This document shows positions 17,851 to 27,938 of a stretch of DNA of 64,000 nucleotides, in pieces (the first letter of the stretch is position 1; each line of letters starts with the position of its first letter). The stretch is from an uncultured Sulfitobacter sp. (GTDB lineage Bacteria; Pseudomonadota; Alphaproteobacteria; Rhodobacterales; Rhodobacteraceae), in the NCBI RefSeq assembly GCF_947497275.1, contig NZ_CANMFS010000006.1, forward strand, positions 186,001 through 250,000, written 5' to 3'. The notes under the pieces were generated by a model. That model ran no database searches. It saw only the letters and a list, made by a program, of their open reading frames with translations, and was not told where the DNA came from. Made by a program: the position numbers and the translations under genes.

Positions 17851-19034
17851 TGTTCGAGACGCTCAAAGCACAACCCGCCGACAAGATACTAGCGCTCATA
17901 CAGGCCTTCCGCGACGATCCGCGCGCGGACAAGATTGATCTGGGAGTGGGCGTCTACAAGGATGCGTCGGGCCTGACGCCGGTGATGCGCGCGGTCAAGG
18001 CTGCCGAGCATCGGCTGTGGGAGGCGCAGGACACCAAGGCCTATACCGGGCTTGCGGGCGATCCCGCGTTCAGCGATGCGATGATTGCGCTGGTGTTGGG
18101 CGATGCGGTGCCGCGCGATACGGTCGCCGCCGCGGCAATGCCCGGCGGCACCGGGGCGGTGCGCCAAGCGTTCGAGATGATCCGCATGGCGGCACCGCAA
18201 GCGCGTGTCTTTGTCTCCGATCCGACATGGCCCAACCACCTGTCGATCCTGAAATACCTCGGAATGGAAACGGTGCCCTACCGCTATTTCGATGAAGAGA
18301 CGCGCGGCGTCGACTTTGACGGTATGATCGCGGACCTCAAGACCGCGCGGAAGGGCGACGTGGTCTTGTTGCACGGCTGTTGTCATAATCCGACCGGCGC
18401 GAACCCCAACAGCGGCGAATGGGATACGGTGATCAAGGTGCTGCTTGACACCGGCGCGATGCCGATGATCGACATCGCCTATCAGGGGTTTGGTGACGGT
18501 CTGCAAGAGGACGCCGCCGCGACCCGTCAGATCGCCGCCGCCGTGCCCGAGTGCCTGATCGCGGCCAGTTGTTCGAAGAACTTCGGTATCTACCGGGAGC
18601 GGACGGGCATTTTGATGGCGGTCTCTGCGGACGCTTCGGCGCGCGGGCTCAACCAGGACACACTTGCCTTCCTCAACCGGCAGAATTTCAGCTTTCCACC
18701 CGACCACGGTGCGCGGCTGGTGACGATGATCCTGACGGACGACGCCTTGCGCGCCGACTGGCAGGCAGAGCTTGAGGATGTGCGTCTGTCGATGCTCGGC
18801 CTGCGCGAGCAGTTGGCCGCAGAACTGCGCCGCCTGTCCGGGTCGGACCGTTTTGCCTTTCTGGCGCAGCACCGTGGTATGTTCTCGCGCCTTGGCACCA
18901 CCTCTGACATGGTCGAGAAGCTGCGCGCAGACCACGGCATTTATATGGTCGGTGACAGCCGGATGAACATTGCGGGGCTGAACGCAACGACAGTGCCGAT
19001 CCTTGCGAAGGCAATCATCGACGCCGGAATATAA
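17850..19034 (+). CDS. tyrB: Aromatic-amino-acid/aspartate aminotransferase (class I)
   Basis: 394-residue PLP aminotransferase of the AspC/TyrB (Ia) branch. It begins MFETLKAQPADKILALI as TyrB-type proteins do; PLP residues include the HGCCHNPTGANP segment, DIAYQGFGDG and the Schiff-base Lys243 in ASCSKNFGIYRERTG, and RMNIAGL near the end carries the carboxylate-binding Arg. The ATG at 17850 overlaps the sulfurtransferase stop; ATG 17847 is equally possible. It would transaminate aromatic amino acids or aspartate with 2-oxoglutarate. A textbook terminator follows. Confidence 0.92.
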   Translation: MFETLKAQPADKILALIQAFRDDPRADKIDLGVGVYKDASGLTPVMRAVKAAEHRLWEAQDTKAYTGLAGDPAFSDAMIALVLGDAVPRDTVAAAAMPGGTGAVRQAFEMIRMAAPQARVFVSDPTWPNHLSILKYLGMETVPYRYFDEETRGVDFDGMIADLKTARKGDVVLLHGCCHNPTGANPNSGEWDTVIKVLLDTGAMPMIDIAYQGFGDGLQEDAAATRQIAAAVPECLIAASCSKNFGIYRERTGILMAVSADASARGLNQDTLAFLNRQNFSFPPDHGARLVTMILTDDALRADWQAELEDVRLSMLGLREQLAAELRRLSGSDRFAFLAQHRGMFSRLGTTSDMVEKLRADHGIYMVGDSRMNIAGLNATTVPILAKAIIDAGI

Positions 19035-19052
19035 CCCTCGGACATTCTATCG

Positions 19053-19087
19053 ACGCCGTGCTTCCGACAGGGGCACGGCGTTTTTTC
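19053..19087 (+). terminator. Rho-independent terminator of the sseA-tyrB unit
   Basis: Perfect 8-bp stem (CGCCGTGC at 19054-19061, GCACGGCG at 19073-19080) followed directly by TTTTTT, 20 bases after the tyrB stop. Confidence 0.9.
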
Positions 19088-19106
19088 TTGCCTTGGTCGC
19101 GGACAG

Positions 19107-19137
19107 GAAAAAGCCCCGGACGTTTCCGCCCGGGGCT
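19107..19137 (-). terminator. Rho-independent terminator of glnK-amt (minus strand)
   Basis: Stem AGCCCCGG (19112-19119) with CCGGGGCT (19130-19137); the A-run at 19108-19112 becomes a U-run on the minus-strand transcript. It lies 27 bases beyond the amt stop, back to back with the tyrB terminator. Confidence 0.88.
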
Positions 19138-19163
19138 GTCGTTTGCCTGCCTGCAAACTTTGC

Positions 19164-20465
19164 TTAGCTCTTGGAGAACTCGGGGTAGGCTTCCATGCCC
19201 AGCTCGGAGACGTCGAGACCGCTGATCTCCGCTTCTTCGCTGACGCGGATGCCCACGATCGCCTTGAGGATCAACCAGACCACCAGCGACGCGACAAAGA
19301 CGAAGATGCCGATGGAGGCAAAGCCGATGATCTGTGTCACGAAGGATGTGCCTTCGGTATAGACCGGTACCACCAATGTACCCCAGAAACCCGCGACCAG
19401 GTGTACCGGAATGGCGCCGACCACATCGTCGATCTTCAGCTTGTCGAGGAAAGGCACCGCGACGACCACGATGGCGCCACCGACGGCACCGATCCACAGG
19501 GCACCGAACAGCGTCGGATCAAGCGGCCCGGCGGTGATGGAGACCAGACCGGCGAGCGCGCCGTTCAGAACCATCGTCAGGTCGACTTTCTTGTAGATCA
19601 GCTGTGTGAGGATCAGCGCGGTCACTGCACCGGCGGCAGCGGCCATATTGGTGTTCGCAAAGATCTGTGCGACGGCATCGGCGTCAATCAGGGACCCCAG
19701 AGCAAGCTGCGAGCCGCCGTTGAAGCCGAACCAGCCGAGCCACAGGATGAATGTGCCCAGTGTCGCGAGCGGCAGGTTGGAACCGACCATCGGCATCACG
19801 CGACCGTCCTTGTACTTGCCGATCCGTGGGCCAAGTACGATTGCACCTGCGAGGGCCGCAAAGCCGCCTGCCGCGTGAACCAGTGTAGAGCCTGCGAAGT
19901 CGCTGAAGCCCGCGTCGGACAACCAGCCCGCACCCCACTGCCAGCTTGCTTCGATCGGGTAGATGAAGCCGGTGAGGACCACGGTGAAGAACAGAAAAGG
20001 CCACAGCTTGATCCGCTCGGCCAGCGTGCCGGACACGATGGAAGCGGTGGTGGCACAGAACATCAGCTGAAAGAAGAAGTCGGACGCGTTGGAATACCCG
20101 CCCGCGTCGATGGCCGTCTTGATGTCCTTGGTCCCGAAGGTGCCGAACCAACCCTGGATGATCCAGGCGTCGCCGGGGTACATGATGTTATAGCCGACAA
20201 GCCAGTACATGATGGCGGCGAGTGAAAACAGCGCGATGTTCTTCGTCAGTTGCGTCGTGACGTTCTTGGACCGGACCAGACCCGCCTCGAGCATGGCGAA
20301 ACCTGCCGCCATCCAGAACACCAGAAAGCCACCGATCAAAAACAGCAGCGTGGTAAAGATAAAGGCCGTCTCGGATGCGCTTGCAAACTCGGCCTCCTGT
20401 GCAGATCCGAGGGTCGGCAACAGCGCGGTTGTCGCGGCCAATGGAATAAGAATACGTGGTTTCAT
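19164..20465 (-). CDS. amtB: Ammonium transporter AmtB
   Basis: Trimeric inner-membrane ammonium channel, 433 residues. The signal peptide is residues 1-22 (PRILIPLAATTALLPTLGSA). Hallmarks are ETAFIFTTLLFLIGGFLVFW, AGFAMLEAGLVRSKN, DFAGSTLVHAAGG with the first pore histidine, and GAIPVHLVAGFWGTL with the second. The ATG at 20465 follows AGGAAATGACGAC; the longer frame upstream runs into glnK and is not Amt sequence. It lies 28 bp behind glnK in the same transcript, the near-universal pairing in which PII gates the channel. Confidence 0.96.
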   Translation of the reverse strand: MKPRILIPLAATTALLPTLGSAQEAEFASASETAFIFTTLLFLIGGFLVFWMAAGFAMLEAGLVRSKNVTTQLTKNIALFSLAAIMYWLVGYNIMYPGDAWIIQGWFGTFGTKDIKTAIDAGGYSNASDFFFQLMFCATTASIVSGTLAERIKLWPFLFFTVVLTGFIYPIEASWQWGAGWLSDAGFSDFAGSTLVHAAGGFAALAGAIVLGPRIGKYKDGRVMPMVGSNLPLATLGTFILWLGWFGFNGGSQLALGSLIDADAVAQIFANTNMAAAAGAVTALILTQLIYKKVDLTMVLNGALAGLVSITAGPLDPTLFGALWIGAVGGAIVVVAVPFLDKLKIDDVVGAIPVHLVAGFWGTLVVPVYTEGTSFVTQIIGFASIGIFVFVASLVVWLILKAIVGIRVSEEAEISGLDVSELGMEAYPEFSKS

Positions 20466-20493
20466 GTCGTCATTTCCTAAAGCGGTAAGGGGG

Positions 20494-20832
<339 letters not shown>

Positions 20833-20950
20833 CTAATTGTCCCCTCTGAAGGCGCAGGGTTTTCCTGCTTAATGCAGATGCAGCAAACCGGATTGGCAGC
20901 GCGAAAGGGAAGAAAAGGCGGGTGATGCGGCTTGCGTTTGCAGAGCGTAT

Positions 20951-20965
20951 GCCTAATTTTTAGGC
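20951..20965. promoter_or_regulatory. Short palindrome upstream of glnK
   Basis: GCCTAA-TTT-TTAGGC is a perfect 6-3-6 inverted repeat about 120 bp upstream of glnK and 125 bp upstream of the divergent penicillin-binding protein gene. It could be an operator for either. It does not match the NtrC consensus I know, so the regulator is unknown. Confidence 0.3.
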
Positions 20966-21088
20966 TATCAGGTGAAATGCGAGCAAAAATTAATCATCAA
21001 ATTGAGGCCTTGATCGAGATGAAGCGCTAAACAATCCGCGCTAAGACAGATAGAATGCGCAAAACAATAGGCGAGCAGGCCCGAAAAC

Positions 21089-23347
21089 ATGAGTGATTCA
21101 CCCAAAGGCAAGCGCCCGCTGGTCGCGGACAACCGCTATGGTCGCAAGGCCAAGGCCGCAGCGTCCAGACGCACGGCAAAAAAGGCCGCTGCGAAGCCAA
21201 AAGCCAAGGCAACACGCAAACGGTCTGCGCGCGCCCGCACAGCCAAAAAGCGTGGCGGCATCATGGGGTTTTTCGTCGGACTGGCGCGCTGGATCCTGCG
21301 GCTGATCTGGGTGGTCACATCGCGCACCGCACTTGTCGTCTCGGTGGTTCTGGCGCTGATCGTCGGCTATTTCTACACAACCCTGCCACCCGTCGCCCAG
21401 CTTCTCGACGGGCGCGCCAGCGGGTCTGTGACGATGCTCGACAGAAACGGCGAGGTGTTCGCCTGGCGCGGGGACCAGTTCGGCGGGGTGGTGACTGCCG
21501 ACAATGTCTCGCCACACCTCAAGAACGCGGTTGTGGCGACCGAGGACAAGCGGTTCTTCAATCATTTCGGGATCAGCCCGCGGGGCATCGCCTCTGCGGT
21601 GCGCATCAACCTGTCCGAAGGGCGCGGACCGCTTTCGGGGCATGGCGGTTCCACCATTACACAGCAGACGGCCAAGCTTTTGTGTCTGGGCGAGCCGTTC
21701 GATCCCAGTGGCACCCAGACCGAGGCGGAATATGAGGCGGAATGCCGTCGCGGATCGCTCAAGCGCAAGGCCAAAGAGGCGGTGTATGCGCTGGCGATGG
21801 AGGCGAAGTATTCAAAGAACGAGATTCTGTCGATCTATCTCAACCGTGCCTACATGGGTGGCGGCGCATATGGCGCCGAGGCTGCGTCGGAGCGGTTTTT
21901 CGGCAAGCAGGCCGCAACGCTCGATCCGTCGGAAGCGGCGATGATCGCAGGGTTGCTGACCGCGCCCAGCACGCTGTCCCCCACATCGAATCTGGAGCGG
22001 TCGCGCAACCGTGCCGCGACCGTCCTGCGGCTGATGAAGGAGCAGGGTTATCTCACGGCGGAGGAAGAAGCCGTTGCACTGGCCAAGCCGGCGGAGTTGT
22101 CCGAGGCGGCGGAAGCGCGCGCGGGGGGCTATTTTGCGGACTGGGTCATGTCGACCGGGCCCGAATTTTTCACCCGCAACACGACCGAAGATGTGATCAT
22201 TCGCACAACACTGGATCAACGCATGCAGCGCGCGGCCGTCGAAGGGCTGAACTGGGTGTTCGAGAACAAGGTGCGCGACGGATCCAAGGCGCAGGCCGCG
22301 ATCGTGGTGATGAGCGCGGACGGTGCCGTGCGTGCGATGGTCGGCGGGCGCAAGACGAAGGTGTCGGGCGCGTTCAACCGGGCGACACAGGCGCTGCGCC
22401 AGACCGGATCGGCGTTCAAGCCGTTCGTTTACGCAGCCGCACTCGATCTGGGATATTCTCCGAACGATCTTGTCGATGACAGTCCCTACTGCATCAACAT
22501 CCCCGGCTCGGGGCAGTGGTGCCCGAAAAACTATACCAACCGCTTTGTCGGGCAGACGACGATGACCAACGCACTGGCGCAATCGCTCAATATCCCGGCG
22601 GTCAAGATTTCCGAATCCGTTGGCCGCGAAACGGTCAGCACTGTTGCATCGCAATTCGGGATCAAGAACGATCTTGCCGCCGGTCCGGCGCTGGCGCTTG
22701 GCGCGTCGGAAAGCACGTTGATCGAAATGACGGGCGCATTCGCGGGCATCCTCAACGGCGGCTCGTCGGTCACGCCCTACGGGCTGATCGACCTGCGGCT
22801 GCGCGGCGACAGCGAGCCGTTGATGGGCACCGGCGGCGGCATCGGAGAGCGAGTCATTCAGGAAAGCGCCGCCCGGCAGCTTGTCTATATGATGGAAAAG
22901 GTCGTGTCGCAGGGCACCGGCACCAGAGCACAGTTCGGCGGTCGCCAGCTGGCCGGTAAGACCGGCACCACCTCGGCCGCGAAGGATGCGTGGTTCATCG
23001 GGTTTTCGGCGGATTACGTGGCAGGCGTCTGGATGGGCTACGACGACAACACACCGCTCAAAGGGGTAACAGGCGGCGGACTGCCAGCAGAAATCTGGCG
23101 TGAGGCGATGAGCCGCGTGCACGAAGGGGTGCCGCTCAATGCGTTGCCGATGGCCGATCCTGCCCCTGCTCAGGTCATCTTTGAGGGTGAGGTCAATACG
23201 ACCGCCCCGATCACGCAGAACAATCCGGCGACAGACACGCTGGTCTCGCGGCCCTCTAACATCATTGATCAGGTGCTTCAGGACATCTTCGGAGGCGGAC
23301 GCAGTGGGGGCGGCGGTCCGCCGACGTCGAATGGCGGGAACCGATAG
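21089..23347 (+). CDS. Bifunctional penicillin-binding protein 1A/1C family
   Basis: Class A PBP that polymerises and cross-links peptidoglycan in the periplasm, 752 residues. Residues 1-57 are a cytoplasmic tail extremely rich in Lys, Arg and Ala (KAAAKPKAKATRKR), then a membrane helix (ALVVSVVLALIVGYFY). The glycosyltransferase domain has Glu152 in ATEDKRFFNHFG, then GGSTITQQTAKLL and RKAKEAVYALAMEAKYSK. The transpeptidase domain has Ser441 in TGSAFK, an SLN motif and Lys624 in KTGTT. The end is Gly/Pro-rich and disordered. Divergent from glnK; no partner genes adjacent. Confidence 0.94.
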   Translation: MSDSPKGKRPLVADNRYGRKAKAAASRRTAKKAAAKPKAKATRKRSARARTAKKRGGIMGFFVGLARWILRLIWVVTSRTALVVSVVLALIVGYFYTTLPPVAQLLDGRASGSVTMLDRNGEVFAWRGDQFGGVVTADNVSPHLKNAVVATEDKRFFNHFGISPRGIASAVRINLSEGRGPLSGHGGSTITQQTAKLLCLGEPFDPSGTQTEAEYEAECRRGSLKRKAKEAVYALAMEAKYSKNEILSIYLNRAYMGGGAYGAEAASERFFGKQAATLDPSEAAMIAGLLTAPSTLSPTSNLERSRNRAATVLRLMKEQGYLTAEEEAVALAKPAELSEAAEARAGGYFADWVMSTGPEFFTRNTTEDVIIRTTLDQRMQRAAVEGLNWVFENKVRDGSKAQAAIVVMSADGAVRAMVGGRKTKVSGAFNRATQALRQTGSAFKPFVYAAALDLGYSPNDLVDDSPYCINIPGSGQWCPKNYTNRFVGQTTMTNALAQSLNIPAVKISESVGRETVSTVASQFGIKNDLAAGPALALGASESTLIEMTGAFAGILNGGSSVTPYGLIDLRLRGDSEPLMGTGGGIGERVIQESAARQLVYMMEKVVSQGTGTRAQFGGRQLAGKTGTTSAAKDAWFIGFSADYVAGVWMGYDDNTPLKGVTGGGLPAEIWREAMSRVHEGVPLNALPMADPAPAQVIFEGEVNTTAPITQNNPATDTLVSRPSNIIDQVLQDIFGGGRSGGGGPPTSNGGNR

Positions 23348-23481
23348 GATGCAGGACCCGAGCACCGGCCTGCGGCTCCACAGTCCCAGTCGAAGCAAGC
23401 GGCCTGCAGATATGGCTTGTTAACCAGTTTATAGCTTGAGTACGGTATCGCGATTGTGTGCGATGCGGGTGGTTTCTCATC

Positions 23482-23510
23482 TTGATATAGCACAAAACAG
23501 CAAGATTAAG
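23482..23510 (+). promoter_or_regulatory. Candidate sigma70 promoter of the type I secretion operon
   Basis: TTGATA (23482-23487), a 17-base spacer and ATTAAG (23505-23510), 30 bases before the prtD-like start codon. The stretch is AT-rich against its surroundings. Position and spacing fit a housekeeping promoter; the -10 hexamer is imperfect. Confidence 0.4.
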
Positions 23511-23524
23511 GACCGGAACCGGTC
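23511..23524. promoter_or_regulatory. Perfect 14-bp dyad over the probable start site of the secretion operon
   Basis: GACCGG-AA-CCGGTC directly abuts the candidate -10 box and would cover the transcription start, the classic place for a repressor operator. It is too short to be a terminator. Regulator unknown. Confidence 0.4.
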
Positions 23525-23539
23525 GGCGGGAAGGAAAAG

Positions 23540-25276
23540 ATGAACACGGATGCTTTCAACCAGGGCCGCGAGGAATTGCGCTTTGTGCGCAAGCGCAGCC
23601 GGTCCTTGTACTGGACCGTCGGTCTTTTCTCGGCATTTGCAAATCTGCTGATGCTTACGGGCCCCCTCTACATGTTGCAGGTGTACGACCGTGTCCTCGG
23701 CTCCGGCTCGCAGGAGACTTTGGTTGCGCTGTCGTTGCTGGTGGCGTTTCTGTACGGCATCATGGGTATCCTCGATTATACCCGTGGCCGGATCATGGCC
23801 CGGGTCGGCGCGCGATTTCAGGATGATCTGGACCGTCGCGTTTTCGATGCGGTCGTGCGCAAGTCCGCCGTCGCGCCTGATGTAAAGACCAACGCAAGCC
23901 TTGCCGATCTGGAATCCGTTCAGCGGCTGATGACCTCGCCGGTGCTGATGGGCGCGTTCGACCTGCCGTGGACGCCGATCTTTTTCGCGGGGATTTTTCT
24001 GTTTCACCCCTATCTGGGGTATCTCGCGCTGGCCGGTGCCAGCGTCCTGATCGCCATCGCGATCGCGAACCAGTTTCTGACGCGGGGCGCGCAGGCGCGT
24101 GCCGCACTTGCGGGCCAGCAAGCGAACGGCATGTCGGATCAGATCCGGACGGAGGCGGAAATGGTTCAGGCGATGGGGATGCGCGATGCGGCATTCACCC
24201 GTTGGCAAAAAGCGCGCGGCGAAGCCCTGCGCGGACAAGTGCGCGCGACCGATGTGGGCGGCACCTTTACGTCGATGACCAAGACGATCCGCCTGTTTCT
24301 GCAATCGGCGATGTTGGGTCTTGGTGCCTATCTGGTGCTGCGTAACGAAATGACGCCCGGCGCGATGATTGCGGGTTCGATCCTTTTGGGCCGCGCGCTT
24401 GCGCCGATCGAAATGGGTCTGAACCAGTGGCCGATGGTACAGCGTGGCGTAGCCGGCTGGAAAAACCTTGCAGAGCTTCTGGGCACCGTTCCACCCGAAG
24501 CGCAGCGCACGGCACTGCCCAAGCCTCGGGCGATCCTGACTGCCAAGAACCTGACGGTTGTCCCGCCCGGCGAAAAGCAGGCATCGCTCAAGTCCATTTC
24601 GTTCAAGGTCGAGCCGGGGCAGGCGGTGGGGGTTATCGGTCCGTCGGGTGCGGGCAAGACGACGCTTGCGCGCACGCTGACAGGTGTCTGGCGTCCGGCG
24701 GGCGGGGCCGTGCGGCTCGATGGTGCCGCACTGGAGCATTACGGCAGCGAAACGCTGGGCCGCCATATCGGATACCTGCCGCAGCGGGTGCAGCTGTTTG
24801 ACGGGACGATTGCGCAGAACATTTCGCGGCTCGCCGACGCACCGGATGATGCCAAGGTTGTTGCGGCCGCAAAGGCCGCAGCGGCGCATGACATGATTCT
24901 GGAGCTGCCCAATGGGTACGACACCGTGATTCGTGCCGGACAGGTGCGCCTGTCTGGTGGACAGATGCAGCGGATCGGCCTTGCACGTGCGCTGTATGAC
25001 GATCCGGTGATCCTTGTGCTGGACGAGCCGAACTCCAATCTCGACAACCTTGGCTCGCAGGCCTTGAATCAGGCGATCCGCCAGATGAAGGCATCGGGCC
25101 GATCGGTTCTTATCATGGCCCACCGTCCGGCGGCGATCCAGGAATGCGACATGCTTTTGGTACTCGATGCGGGGATGCGGATGGCGTTCGGTCCGAAGGA
25201 CGAGGTGCTGAAAGGCATGGTTGCGAACCACCAGAAAATTCAGAAATCACCGACCGATTCCGGAGGCGTGACATGA
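23540..25276 (+). CDS. Type I secretion system permease/ATPase (PrtD family)
   Basis: Inner-membrane ABC exporter of a one-step type I secretion system, 578 residues. An N-terminal membrane domain (~20-300; [35 protein letters not shown]) is followed by the nucleotide-binding domain with Walker [10 protein letters not shown] (367-375), Q-loop YLPQRVQLF, signature [19 protein letters not shown] and Walker [14 protein letters not shown]. No C39 peptidase domain, so substrates would be RTX-type or similar proteins with uncleaved C-terminal signals. GGAAGGAAAAG precedes the ATG. It overlaps the HlyD gene by 4 bp. No substrate gene or TolC homologue lies nearby. Confidence 0.94.
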   Translation: MNTDAFNQGREELRFVRKRSRSLYWTVGLFSAFANLLMLTGPLYMLQVYDRVLGSGSQETLVALSLLVAFLYGIMGILDYTRGRIMARVGARFQDDLDRRVFDAVVRKSAVAPDVKTNASLADLESVQRLMTSPVLMGAFDLPWTPIFFAGIFLFHPYLGYLALAGASVLIAIAIANQFLTRGAQARAALAGQQANGMSDQIRTEAEMVQAMGMRDAAFTRWQKARGEALRGQVRATDVGGTFTSMTKTIRLFLQSAMLGLGAYLVLRNEMTPGAMIAGSILLGRALAPIEMGLNQWPMVQRGVAGWKNLAELLGTVPPEAQRTALPKPRAILTAKNLTVVPPGEKQASLKSISFKVEPGQAVGVIGPSGAGKTTLARTLTGVWRPAGGAVRLDGAALEHYGSETLGRHIGYLPQRVQLFDGTIAQNISRLADAPDDAKVVAAAKAAAAHDMILELPNGYDTVIRAGQVRLSGGQMQRIGLARALYDDPVILVLDEPNSNLDNLGSQALNQAIRQMKASGRSVLIMAHRPAAIQECDMLLVLDAGMRMAFGPKDEVLKGMVANHQKIQKSPTDSGGVT

Positions 25277-26577
25277 AGGCAACCAATGCATGGTCCGCTT
25301 GGCGACCTGTCGTCATCGGAATGATCGGGCTCCTTGTCCTGTTCGGGGGCTTTGGCACTTGGGCTGTGATGAGCAATATTGCTGGCGCCATCGTGGCATC
25401 GGGCCGCATCGAAGTCGACCGCAACCGGCAGGTCGTACAGCATGACACCGGCGGTACTATCGCGGAGATCCTCGTCGATGAAGGCGATTTGGTCGCAGCG
25501 GGCGATTTGTTGCTGCAGCTCGACCCACAGCAATACGCATCCGAACTGATCGTGATCGAAGGGCAGCTGTACGAACTGATGGCGCGGCGCGGGCGTCTCG
25601 AAGCTCAGCGTGACGAGCGTGAGACAATCACCTTTGCCAAAGAACTGGTGGAGGCCGCAGCGTCGAACGAGGACGCGCGCGAACTGATGGAGGGCCAGCG
25701 TAATCTGTTCGAGGCACGCCGTGACAGCGTGAACCGCGAAATCGAGCAGTTGGGCAAGCGACGCAACCAGATCGAAGATCAAATCGTGGGGATCGTCGCG
25801 CAGGAAGATTCGCTCGCCATTCAGCTTGGCCTGATCGAACAACAGCTCACCAGTCAGCAGACGCTGCTGGATCAGGGCCTGTCGCAGGCCGCGACGGTTC
25901 TTGGGCTTCAACGCGAACAGGCCCGTCTGATTGGCCAGATCGGCAATCTTGCGGCCAGCAAGGCCCAGGCCGAGGGGCGGGTCACTGAAACCGAAATCGA
26001 GGTTCTCAAGCTGGGTACGGCGGGGCGTGAGGAAGCAATTACGCAGTTGCGCGAAATCCGCTACCGTGAACTCTCGCTGATCGAACAGCGGCGCGCATTG
26101 ATCGCGCAGATCGACCGTCTCGACATCCGTGCGCCGGTCTCGGGGATCGTCTATGCACTGCGGGTGACTACGCCGCGTTCCGTCGTACGTGCCGCCGAAG
26201 CGTTGATGTATCTGGTGCCGCAAGACCGGCCTTTGGTCATCGCCGCCCGGGTAATGCCGACCAATATCGACGAAATCTCGGTAGGGCAGCAAGTGAATCT
26301 GCGGTTCTCTTCTCTGGATCAACGGACCACGCCGGAATTGACGGGCGAGGTTGTCCAGATCTCTGCCGACGCGCTGGATGATGAAACCACCGGGGCCAGC
26401 TATTTCCGGGCGGAGATAATCCTGCGCCCGGGCCAGATCGAACGATTGCCCGAAGGGACACAACTTGTGCCCGGCATGCCGGTCGAGGCGTTTATTCGGA
26501 CGGGCGATCGCTCGCCCCTTGCCTATTTGATCAAGCCGGTTGCGGATTATTTCGTCCGGTCGTGGCGAGAAAACTGA
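25273..26577 (+). CDS. HlyD-family type I secretion adaptor (PrtE type)
   Basis: Periplasmic membrane-fusion protein of the same secretion system, 434 residues. One N-terminal helix ([20 protein letters not shown]), then the lipoyl half-motif [20 protein letters not shown], a long coiled coil (~110-290, many Glu/Gln/Arg heptads such as [17 protein letters not shown]), the second lipoyl half [12 protein letters not shown], and a beta-barrel domain ending in [11 protein letters not shown]. The ATG overlaps the ABC gene stop (ATGA). It would bridge the exporter to an outer-membrane TolC-like channel encoded elsewhere. Confidence 0.94.
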   Translation: MKATNAWSAWRPVVIGMIGLLVLFGGFGTWAVMSNIAGAIVASGRIEVDRNRQVVQHDTGGTIAEILVDEGDLVAAGDLLLQLDPQQYASELIVIEGQLYELMARRGRLEAQRDERETITFAKELVEAAASNEDARELMEGQRNLFEARRDSVNREIEQLGKRRNQIEDQIVGIVAQEDSLAIQLGLIEQQLTSQQTLLDQGLSQAATVLGLQREQARLIGQIGNLAASKAQAEGRVTETEIEVLKLGTAGREEAITQLREIRYRELSLIEQRRALIAQIDRLDIRAPVSGIVYALRVTTPRSVVRAAEALMYLVPQDRPLVIAARVMPTNIDEISVGQQVNLRFSSLDQRTTPELTGEVVQISADALDDETTGASYFRAEIILRPGQIERLPEGTQLVPGMPVEAFIRTGDRSPLAYLIKPVADYFVRSWREN

Positions 26578-26648
26578 TCTGCTCCCTTTTACGGCGCGCG
26601 CAACGGCGCTAGCGTCGGGCCAACCAGTCTTATCATAGGATCGCGACC

Positions 26649-27107
26649 ATGAGCTTTGCCGAAAACCTGTCCCGTCTGGGCATTGATCTGCCCGATGCAG
26701 CGGCACCTGCCGCGAATTACGTGCCCTTCGTCAGGGTTGGGAACACCCTGTATGTGTCCGGTCAGATCTCGCGCAATGACGACGGGCTGATCACCGGCGT
26801 CCTGGGCGACGGGATGAGCGTGGAGGATGGTGCCGCCGCTGCCAAGACATGTGCCCTCTACCTTCTGGCGCAGGTCAAGGCGGCGTGCGACGGAGATCTT
26901 GACCGTCTGGTCCGGGTCGTCAAGCTGACCGGGTTCGTGAATTCCACCAAGGCGTTCACCGATCAACCCAAGGTCGTGAATGGATGCTCGGACTTTCTGG
27001 TCGAGGCGCTGGGCGACGCTGGACGCCACGCGCGCTCTGCGGTCTCCGCAGTCGCTCTGCCGCTGGGCGTTGCCGTGGAAATCGAAGGCATCTTCGAGAT
27101 CCGATGA
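26649..27107 (+). CDS. RidA/YjgF-family protein
   Basis: 152-residue member of the RidA superfamily, which hydrolyses reactive enamine/imine intermediates released by PLP enzymes. Seen: LYVSGQISRND near the start, VVKLTGFVNSTKAFTDQPKVVNG in the middle and HARSAVSAVALPLGVAVEIEG at the end. The catalytic Arg of classical RidA (in R-x-C/A-V-x-V) corresponds to HARSAVSAV here. It is ~25 residues longer than RidA proper and so belongs to a larger subfamily. Overlaps the phosphodiesterase gene by 4 bp. Confidence 0.88.
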   Translation: MSFAENLSRLGIDLPDAAAPAANYVPFVRVGNTLYVSGQISRNDDGLITGVLGDGMSVEDGAAAAKTCALYLLAQVKAACDGDLDRLVRVVKLTGFVNSTKAFTDQPKVVNGCSDFLVEALGDAGRHARSAVSAVALPLGVAVEIEGIFEIR

Positions 27108-27880
27108 AGCCAACCATACCGCCGCTGCCGCAGCGGTTTTGCAAGCTGCCGCTGGCGCATCGCGCGCTGCATGACGTGGCGGGGGGACGGCCCGAAAATT
27201 CGCGTGCGGCCATTCGCGCGGCGGTCGCGGCAGGCTATGGCATCGAGATCGACGTGCAGTGCAGCCGTGACGGTGCCGCGATCGTGTTTCACGACTATAA
27301 CCTTGAGCGGCTGACACCGGCGCGCGGTGTGGTCCGGCAGCACACAGCGGCCGAGCTGCGCGGGATCGACCTTTTGGGAGGAGACGAGACCATTCCGGAT
27401 CTGCCGCAGGTGTTGGCACTTGTTGCGGGGCAGGTTCCGATTTTGATCGAAATCAAGGATCAGGATGGTGCAATGGGCGCAGATGTCGGGCCGCTTGAGC
27501 GGGCGACTGCAGCCGCTTTGACAGGATATACCGGCGAAGTGGCGGTCATGTCGTTCAACCCGCATTCGGTCGCTTTGATGGAAAAATTGTCTCCGGATAT
27601 TCCGCGCGGCCTGACCACATCGGCCTACCGTCGGCCGGACTGGCCGCTGTCGGCGGAAATTTGTGCGCATCTGCGTGCCATTCCGGACTATGACCGGGTC
27701 GGGGCCAGCTTTGTCAGCCATGAGGTCGACGATCTGGAGGCGCCGCGCATTGCGGATCTCAAGGCTCAGGGGGCGGCGATCTGGTGTTGGACAGTGCGCA
27801 GTGCCGCGCAGGAGGCTGCAGCGCGAAAAATAGCGGACAACATCACTTTCGAAGGCTACTGCGCCGCGTTACCCGCTTGA
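27104..27880 (+). CDS. Glycerophosphodiester phosphodiesterase family protein
   Basis: 258-residue GDPD-fold TIM-barrel enzyme that cleaves glycerophosphodiesters to sn-glycerol 3-phosphate and an alcohol. Catalytic elements: HRALHDVAGGRPENS with His19, GYGIEIDVQCSRDG with the metal ligands Glu and Asp, and VFHDYNLERLT with the second His; later IEIKDQDG supplies the third acidic ligand. No signal peptide, so cytoplasmic. ATGA overlap with the RidA gene. Exact substrate not evident. Confidence 0.92.
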   Translation: MKPTIPPLPQRFCKLPLAHRALHDVAGGRPENSRAAIRAAVAAGYGIEIDVQCSRDGAAIVFHDYNLERLTPARGVVRQHTAAELRGIDLLGGDETIPDLPQVLALVAGQVPILIEIKDQDGAMGADVGPLERATAAALTGYTGEVAVMSFNPHSVALMEKLSPDIPRGLTTSAYRRPDWPLSAEICAHLRAIPDYDRVGASFVSHEVDDLEAPRIADLKAQGAAIWCWTVRSAAQEAAARKIADNITFEGYCAALPA

Positions 27881-27938
27881 ACATCGGGCGCCCGGCCACA
27901 CCTATAGCCACAGGCGGGAAACAGGCAGGACAGCACCG

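Noticed and set aside
20890..20915. Sigma-54 promoter for glnK
   Set aside because: On the minus strand TGCCAATCCGGTTTGC is near the -24/-12 form but lacks the GG and has the wrong spacing.
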